DNA from: Bryobacterales bacterium
GTDB taxonomy: Bacteria; Acidobacteriota; Terriglobia; Bryobacterales; Bryobacteraceae
Direction: 5' to 3'
Assembly (NCBI GenBank): GCA_003135055.1
Contig: PLDF01000499.1
Span: 1,059-46,516, forward strand
DNA length: 45,458 nt
The position numbers were made by a program, and so were the translations under genes. The stretch's first letter is position 1. The number at the start of each line of letters is the position of its first letter. Below, piece by piece: positions 40,881-45,458 of the stretch. The notes beneath the pieces are model-generated. The model was not told where the DNA came from. It did no database searches and saw only the letters and a list, made by a program, of their open reading frames with translations.

Positions 40881-40897
40881 GCAGGATGCCATCCTGC
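40881..40897. repeat. Family 3 hairpin
   Basis: GCAGGATG-C-CATCCTGC, perfect eight-base arms, then CTCACGCCGG. It lies just after the end of the minus-strand DUF1501 gene and could end its transcript. Confidence 0.55.
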
Positions 40898-40913
40898 CTC
40901 ACGCCGGTTCGGA

Positions 40914-42248
40914 CTATCCCAGGAAGCCCAAGTTTTGCGAGCTGAAGTTCGGCAGATTCGGAAATATCATGGGCAGCGCGGTGGTGGGTACGCCGAACCA
41001 TGAGCATAGCGTCGCTCCGTACTGGTCGATGGAAGTGGTCGGGATCCAGCGGCCGCGCACGTCGGTGTCGTCGGGTCCTCCAAGTTTGAAGGTAGGGAAT
41101 GCGCCGAAGATCCTGCCGCCTTGAACGGCCCCGCCGAGCACCACGTGATGTCCTCCCCAGGCGTGGTCGCTGCCATCTCCCGAAGTAGGTTGGAATGTCC
41201 GGTTGAAATCGGATTCCGTGAAGGCTGTCACGTTCTGCGCCACACCTAGCTCCACGGTTGCATCGTAGAAGGCGGACATCGACTGACTTAGCTCAGGGTA
41301 TAGGGTGTTGAGCGTGCCTAACTCGCCGGTATGGGTGTCGAAGCTGCCCAGCGAGCAGAAGAAAATCTGGCGGCGCATCCCGAGATACGATTGCACCTGA
41401 ATGATCTGCGCTACCTGCTGGAGCTGCGCGCCCAGCGTCGTGGCCGGGAACTGAGTCTTCAATGGAGTCGATTGCGAGAGCGCCTGGCCCAACGCCTTGG
41501 CGTCGGCGATGCTGTTCGATAGCGTGCTATTGGCGGCCTGCGTCAGCGAAACGCCGCTGTTGAGCGTCAACAGATTGGATAGCGCGCCCAATCGGGCTTG
41601 CGAAGCCGCCGAGCTGTTAAAACCCGCCAATTGCATGGATTGGCCCGGCGTCAGCGCGCCCTGCTGAGTCTTGACCCCAACGCCCTCCAGAGCGTTTCCA
41701 GCCATGGACAGGAAAGTGGGGAACGAGGAGGAGTTCAGGTTCTGGGAAGCCACATAGTCCGCCAGGCGCCCTCCCCAGCCGGTTGGACTGTTGCCTTGTG
41801 CCATTGACGTCGCCCACTGTTGCTGCTGATCGGCATGGGAGAATAAATTCAATGGAATCGGCGCCTTCGCCGCCTGGTATTGCGATTGCGTGATCGGCGC
41901 AACCAACGACCCCACGTTGGCGACCACAGCCAGTTCCTTGGCGGTGAACATGCTCGCCAGCTCGGTCAGCAAGGTGTGGAAGCCATAAGGCGCGCCACTC
42001 ACGCTTGTCACTGGCGTCAAGGCGCTGGTGGCAAGTCCGAGAGATCCACGAATCGACTGATAAGCAGTGTAACTGTCCATGGGGATAATGGTATTGTTCG
42101 AGTCATTCCCCCCATATAAGAAGACGCACACCAGGGCGCGATAATCGGGACCGCTCTGCGCCAGGGCCGGCAACAGGCCGAAGGGCCGGAGCGCCATCGT
42201 GCCGACCGACGCCGCTCCGATACGAATGAATCCTCTGCGTGAAAACAT
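40914..42248 (-). CDS. DUF1501 protein with Tat signal
   Basis: A 444-residue DUF1501 protein starting MFSRRGFIRIGAASVGTMALRP, a standard Tat signal. Core: YRALVCVFLYGGNDSNNTIIPMD, ANVGSLVAPITQ, FSHADQQQQWATS, FFCSLGSFDTHTGE, and FTESDFNRTFQPTSGDGSDHAWGGHHVVLGG near residue 370, the block typical of this subtype. It lies 11 bases after the DUF1800 stop on the same strand with AGAGGAT before the ATG. This is the other DUF1501 subtype than at 2564. Enzymatic role unknown; DUF1800-DUF1501 pairs are common in secreted systems of Gram-negative bacteria. Confidence 0.93.
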   Translation of the reverse strand: MFSRRGFIRIGAASVGTMALRPFGLLPALAQSGPDYRALVCVFLYGGNDSNNTIIPMDSYTAYQSIRGSLGLATSALTPVTSVSGAPYGFHTLLTELASMFTAKELAVVANVGSLVAPITQSQYQAAKAPIPLNLFSHADQQQQWATSMAQGNSPTGWGGRLADYVASQNLNSSSFPTFLSMAGNALEGVGVKTQQGALTPGQSMQLAGFNSSAASQARLGALSNLLTLNSGVSLTQAANSTLSNSIADAKALGQALSQSTPLKTQFPATTLGAQLQQVAQIIQVQSYLGMRRQIFFCSLGSFDTHTGELGTLNTLYPELSQSMSAFYDATVELGVAQNVTAFTESDFNRTFQPTSGDGSDHAWGGHHVVLGGAVQGGRIFGAFPTFKLGGPDDTDVRGRWIPTTSIDQYGATLCSWFGVPTTALPMIFPNLPNFSSQNLGFLG

Positions 42249-42259
42249 GGCTATATCCT

Positions 42260-43852
42260 CTATTGGACTATCTGGTACTCGCTCGAAGTCAGCACTACAT
42301 AGAGCGCGGCGCGCACGCGCGCTAGCGCCGTGGCCGCGGCATCCGCGCCGGTAGCCGCATTAGCCGCGCCGACGGCGGCCTGTTGCAAATCGGACGACAT
42401 GGAATGATGATCGAACACGTAACTGATGTAATCCACCAGCGCGTTGATGTTACTCCCGGTCTGAACGAAAGGGGTCAGACCGATCGTTGTGGTCTTATCG
42501 AATGCGCCATAGAGAGCGGTGTTGACGGCATCGGCGCGCTCGGCCGCGGTCTGCGTGGAATAGATCTGGAACTCGGGAGCCGGCTGACCGCTCTCCAGGC
42601 TGTAGAGAGGCGAAAAGTAACTGAAAACAGTCTCGGGGTAGAAAAGATCCTGACCCAATTCGTTAGCGCTCGCATAGATCCCGTTCGACGGTCCCAGGGT
42701 TGCGTTCAAGCCGCGCAGGATGTTGGACAGGAAAAGCACCGGCTCGCGCATATGCCCAAAGGTAGGATTCGGCGCGGCGCCGGCATCGTCGGCCGCGCGT
42801 GCTTCCGGGTCGGTCAAAATCGCAGCGATCACCGCCTTCATGTCGCCGCGCACGCCGGAGCCATTGTCGGTGAAGACGCTGGAAACGCGCTGAATGTACG
42901 CGGGGCTGGGATCGCTGGTCACCAGATGTTGAATCAATTGCCGGCTGACGAACGGCGCCATGGTGGGCTGCTTCATCAGGGCATCGAACACAGACGTCAA
43001 ATCCTGCTGCGCGGTTTGCCCGGCGGGTATATTGATGCCGCCGATTATCGATTTCGAGGTTGTGTCGTGCTCCGCCTCCACGGCAAACATCTGGCCGATA
43101 TAGTAGGCTGGGTTATTAGCCCTGGCTTTGGCGCCCGGCGCGGTAGGATAAGTCCAGCCGGTGAGCGCTCTCGCGGTATCCGTTATCACGCTCTGGCTGT
43201 AAGTGGGCACGGGATTGTGGTTCGAATCGAGCGCCGGGCTGCCATCCGGATTGAGTTGGGTTAATCCTATGGTGAATAACTGCATCAGCTCGCGAGCGTA
43301 ATTCTCATTCGCCGAGGTGCCGGTGGCGGGATTACCCTTATCGTTATTCGCCATGTTCAGATAGTCACCCATGGCCGGGCTCAGAGTAAGAGCCGTCATG
43401 ATATCCCGATAGTTTCCGAAGGCATTGTCGCGAAACAGGCGCCAGTAGGGCGGGAACGCGTAAGCATCCTTAGTGGACACGGCTGAAACCACCCAGATTT
43501 CCGACAAGGCGAACGCCACGCGCTGGCGGAGTTGATCCTGGCCGGCGACGGTGTTTTGAAAGAACGCGCTTTGCACGGGCGTCAAGTCGCGATTCGGTTT
43601 ACCCGTAGCGGAATCGATTTGGGGCTGGTCCGGCAAATCGGATGTATTCAAGGCAAACTGCGCGGTCAGCCAGTTATCGATGCCCATTTGCTGCAATTGG
43701 GCGATGGCGGCGGCGGTGGGACCCCAGGCCGCCTGGTCCAGAAAGCGCGCGGCAGCGTGATCGGTCATCACGGGCGCGGTGGTGGTCTGGGCAAACCCTG
43801 GGTGCAACCCGAGGGCGATGCCGATAACAAGGAAACCGGATAGCTGCTTCAT
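42260..43852 (-). CDS. Secreted DUF1800 protein
   Basis: A 530-residue exported protein (signal about residues 1-21, MKQLSGFLVIGIALGLHPGFAQ). DUF1800 blocks: AARFLDQAAWGPTAAAIAQLQQMGIDNWLTAQFAL, LRQRVAFALSEIWVVS, NENYARELMQLFTIGLTQLN, SVITDTARALTGWTYP and GHMREPVLFLSNILRGLNA. GGAG-like AGAGGG is six bases before ATG 43852; the frame continues seven codons upstream. First gene of the two-gene operon with DUF1501. Function of the family is not established. Confidence 0.93.
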   Translation of the reverse strand: MKQLSGFLVIGIALGLHPGFAQTTTAPVMTDHAAARFLDQAAWGPTAAAIAQLQQMGIDNWLTAQFALNTSDLPDQPQIDSATGKPNRDLTPVQSAFFQNTVAGQDQLRQRVAFALSEIWVVSAVSTKDAYAFPPYWRLFRDNAFGNYRDIMTALTLSPAMGDYLNMANNDKGNPATGTSANENYARELMQLFTIGLTQLNPDGSPALDSNHNPVPTYSQSVITDTARALTGWTYPTAPGAKARANNPAYYIGQMFAVEAEHDTTSKSIIGGINIPAGQTAQQDLTSVFDALMKQPTMAPFVSRQLIQHLVTSDPSPAYIQRVSSVFTDNGSGVRGDMKAVIAAILTDPEARAADDAGAAPNPTFGHMREPVLFLSNILRGLNATLGPSNGIYASANELGQDLFYPETVFSYFSPLYSLESGQPAPEFQIYSTQTAAERADAVNTALYGAFDKTTTIGLTPFVQTGSNINALVDYISYVFDHHSMSSDLQQAAVGAANAATGADAAATALARVRAALYVVLTSSEYQIVQ

Positions 43853-43968
43853 GGAACCCTCTCTGAACGTCACTTACAATGAAACCCCCTGCGAACGGAA
43901 AAGTTCCGCGGTCAGGGCGAATTGAGCGGGATTAGGTGGCATGTGATTTTATGCTTTCGCGGAAAATC

Positions 43969-44058
43969 ACTCCCTTACGGTCGTGGCTCCGATCGGAGCC
44001 GGGCCCAGAGGGCGCCCCGTCAGCAAGCGGTTTCACGCTGACACCGAATCTCGCGGTC
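43969..44058 (+). repeat. REP-like repeat, family 1
   Basis: CTCCCTTACGGTCGTGGCTCC, hairpin GGCTCCGATCGGAGCC, GGGCCCAGAGGGCGCCCCGT and CAGCAAGCGGTTTCACGCTG in order. Inverted relative to 40556-40644. It fills most of the gap between the DUF1800 gene and the decayed permease. Confidence 0.75.
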
Positions 44059-44104
44059 AGGGAAGTAGCGGGGAGAGAAGGAGCGCCCCTCTATGCCTGC
44101 CGCT

Positions 44105-44998
44105 TTACTCCTGATGCAGCGCCACCGCCGGGTCCACTCGCGCCGCCCGCAGCGCCGGCGCGGCGCACGCGATCAACGCAACCACCGCCAGCAGCGCGGC
44201 CGAGCCCACGAACGTAACCAGATCGTGCGGCTGGACGCCGAATAGCAGCGCCGCCAGCGACCGCGTGAGCGCCGCCGCCAGCACCAACCCCGCGGCCACG
44301 CCTGCCACGGTGATCTTCAATGCATCGCGCATCACCATCCGCAGCACGTCCGCGGATTGTGCGCCCAGCGCCATGCGAATTCCGAACTCGCGCGTCCGCT
44401 GGCTCACCGAAAACGCCAGTACGCCGAAGATGCCCACTGCCGCCAAGGCCAGCGCGATCGCCGCGAATGCGCCAGTCAATCCGGCTCGGAACCGCGGCTC
44501 GGCCACCGACTCCGCCAAGACCTGATCCATGGTCCGTATGCGCGTGAGCGGCTCCTGCTTATCGATGCGCGCCACGGCCGCCTTCACCGCGCGGGTTTCC
44601 CGGACTGCGCTCCCGCAGCATCACCAGCCGCTGCGGATCGGCGAACGGAAGCGGCTTGAACAGCACCGCATCCACCAGACTGAAAATCGCGCTATTGGCG
44701 CCAATGCTCAGCGCGAGCACGGTCACGGCGATGACCGTGAACCCGGGATTCCGCCGCAACATGCGGAGCGCGAATCGCAGATCGTGAATGAGCGTCGTCA
44801 TACGTCCATCTCCTCCTTTGCATCCGTGCAGGCGCTCGAGCGCCGCGCCCGACGCCAGGCTGGCGACGGTGCGCGTGGCCTGGCGCCATTGGCGCGCTCG
44901 CGCCATTGTTCGTCGAAGGTCGCCAGCATGTCGTCGCCGAGTGTGCGCCGGAACCGCGCCGGATAGAGCCGCAACAGCGCCGCGATCACCCGGCGCAT
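44105..44998 (-). pseudogene. Decayed MacB/ADOP-type ABC transporter permease
   Basis: Three frames each carry part of an ADOP-type permease (usually about 800 residues). From 44998: MRRVIAALLRLYPARFRRTLGDDMLATFDEQWRERA, the N-terminal extension. From near 44890 in another frame: RQWRQATRTVASLASGAALERL and, from ATG 44801, MTTLIHDLRFALRMLRRNPGFTVIAVTVLALSIGANSAIF. From 44587 in a third frame: the C-terminal part (GIFGVLAFSVSQRTREFGIRMALGAQ to PALRAARVDPAVALHQE). Most of the periplasmic and central part (roughly 500 residues) is missing at about 44590. One frameshift and one large deletion make it non-functional. The start overlaps the PadR stop by TGATG. Confidence 0.8.
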
Positions 44999-45330
44999 CA
45001 GCCTTTGGCCTCACGCAGCAGTTTGCGGACCGGCGCCAGTTTGACCAGCGCGGCCAGGCGCCGCGCCTCGGCTTCGAGCACGCGGCGGCCGAACGGCGTC
45101 AACGAATAATTGCGGCGGCGGTCGTCGCTCTCTTGCGCGGCGAGCGCGCCCACATCGAGCAGCCGTCCCAGCAAACGGTAGAGCGACCCAAGCTCCAGGC
45201 GCACTTCGCCTTGCGACTCGCGTTCGACGGCTTTCATGATGCCATAACCGTGGAGCGGGCCTTCCGCCAGGCTTAGAAGAATGTGAAAATCGGACGCTTT
45301 GAGCGGCAACAGATCGCGCGGGTCGTGCAT
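44998..45330 (-). CDS. PadR-family transcriptional regulator
   Basis: A 110-residue PadR regulator: LPLKASDFHILLSLAEGPLHGYGIMKAVERESQGEVRLELGSLYRLLGRLLDVGALAAQESDDRRRNYSLTPFGRRVLEAEARRLAALV. Winged helix and the YSLTPFGRRVL wing-helix block are typical of the short PadR type common before ADOP permeases in Acidobacteria. The gene is intact although the permease behind it is broken. The start at 45330 overlaps the operator; no ribosome site is visible, so translation may be leaderless. Confidence 0.9.
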   Translation of the reverse strand: MHDPRDLLPLKASDFHILLSLAEGPLHGYGIMKAVERESQGEVRLELGSLYRLLGRLLDVGALAAQESDDRRRNYSLTPFGRRVLEAEARRLAALVKLAPVRKLLREAKG

Positions 45331-45363
45331 ATCAGTAATTCGAGTATACTTGCTTTACTGATA
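45330..45363. promoter_or_regulatory. 34-bp palindromic PadR operator
   Basis: TATCAGTAA (45330-45338) and TTACTGATA (45355-45363) are perfect nine-base arms. At the exact centre lies AGTATACT (45343-45350), which is itself palindromic and contains a TATACT -10 box for the minus-strand PadR gene. 26 of 34 bases are symmetric. The left arm touches the start codon. Autoregulation is the obvious reading. Confidence 0.7.
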
Positions 45364-45424
45364 GACGGCCTGGGGCCGCGAAGGTTAGGGATCGGTAAGA
45401 CACCGGCTGCTGGCCGGTCGCATC

Positions 45425-45458
45425 ATGTTTCGCTACAGTACGGCCGCCTGACAGACGA
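45425..45458 (+). repeat. Interspersed repeat, family 4 (at window edge)
   Basis: ATGTTTCGCTACAGTACGGC continuing to GCCTGACAGACGA; it matches 21830-21863 and ends exactly at the window end, so it may continue. The sequence 45364-45424 shows nothing recognisable. Confidence 0.65.

Larger units (their letters stand above)
40533..40913. other. Repeat-rich intergenic region
   Basis: This 381-bp region is composed almost entirely of repeat DNA: a family 1 copy (40556-40644), a family 2 copy (40660-40745), a short family 2 hairpin (40793-40836) and a family 3 hairpin (40881-40897). Confidence 0.7.

Noticed and set aside
37021..40897. Possible CRISPR array because of repeated hairpin units
   Set aside because: Units are irregularly spaced by whole genes, imperfect, and of several families; no cas genes or regular spacers.
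42383..43264. Plus-strand open frame inside the DUF1800 gene
   Set aside because: No recognisable domains; DUF1800 on the other strand is certain.

Overview
The window looks like chromosomal DNA of an Acidobacteriota member, most likely a Bryobacterales / Candidatus Solibacter-like soil bacterium. This rests on gene families rather than any marker gene: a 1124-residue TonB-dependent receptor with an N-terminal carboxypeptidase-like domain, a PadR regulator next to a MacB/ADOP-type permease, DUF1549/DUF1553+DUF1501 and DUF1800+DUF1501 secreted pairs, DUF3224, DUF3300, tannase-family and PQQ enzymes, and many short interspersed hairpin repeats. No rRNA gene, intact tRNA, CRISPR array or intact transposase was seen.

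Layout. 1-4000: short repeats, then the secreted pair DUF1549/DUF1553 and DUF1501. 4200-12000: scattered catabolic genes (SnoaL-like protein, sialate O-acetylesterase, hydantoinase/carbamoylase-type amidohydrolase, tannase-family esterase, altronate dehydratase-like UxaA protein) with gene fragments between them (PaaK-like ligase, Ser/Thr kinase, GNAT acetyltransferase). 12000-14740: a coiled-coil membrane protein, a polytopic membrane protein and an ArsR-SRPBCC operon whose promoter lies under two tandem operators. 14730-30900: the most coherent part. It holds a DUF606 membrane protein, an IclR regulator with an SMP-30/gluconolactonase, a DUF362-transketolase-cupin operon, a DUF1080/FG-GAP protein, a TonB-dependent receptor, and a cytochrome c with a PQQ dehydrogenase that has the lanthanide-type Asp pair. 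31000-31900: a truncated cytochrome/PQQ gene beside an inverted piece of the same kind of gene and IS-like direct repeats. 32000-40500: a Tat-signal aminotransferase, a HbpS/GlcG-type protein, an SDR, DUF3300, a small Cys/His protein, a lipoprotein, DUF3224 and a membrane protein with a duplicated domain. 40550-44060: a DUF1800-DUF1501 operon between inverted copies of a ~90-bp repeat. 44100-45363: a decayed ADOP permease behind an intact PadR gene with a large palindromic operator.

Main result. Three promoters in the 14.7-24.7 kb part share one architecture: TTGACT, a 17-bp spacer, TAGYAT, then 23-26 bp later a 15-bp near-palindrome of the form TTGCRTA-N-TRYGCAA. They precede the DUF606 gene, the DUF362-transketolase-cupin operon and the TonB-receptor region. 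Related sites lie before the DUF1080/FG-GAP gene and before the gene at 38515. With an IclR gene in the middle, the simplest reading is one local regulon for uptake and oxidation of a carbohydrate-like or aldehyde/alcohol substrate. The substrate cannot be read from the sequence, and the DUF362-transketolase-cupin combination matches no pathway I know.

A second theme is gene decay: several intergenic regions hold short, often frameshifted 5' or 3' ends of common genes, including the 3' end of a tRNA, among at least four repeat families.
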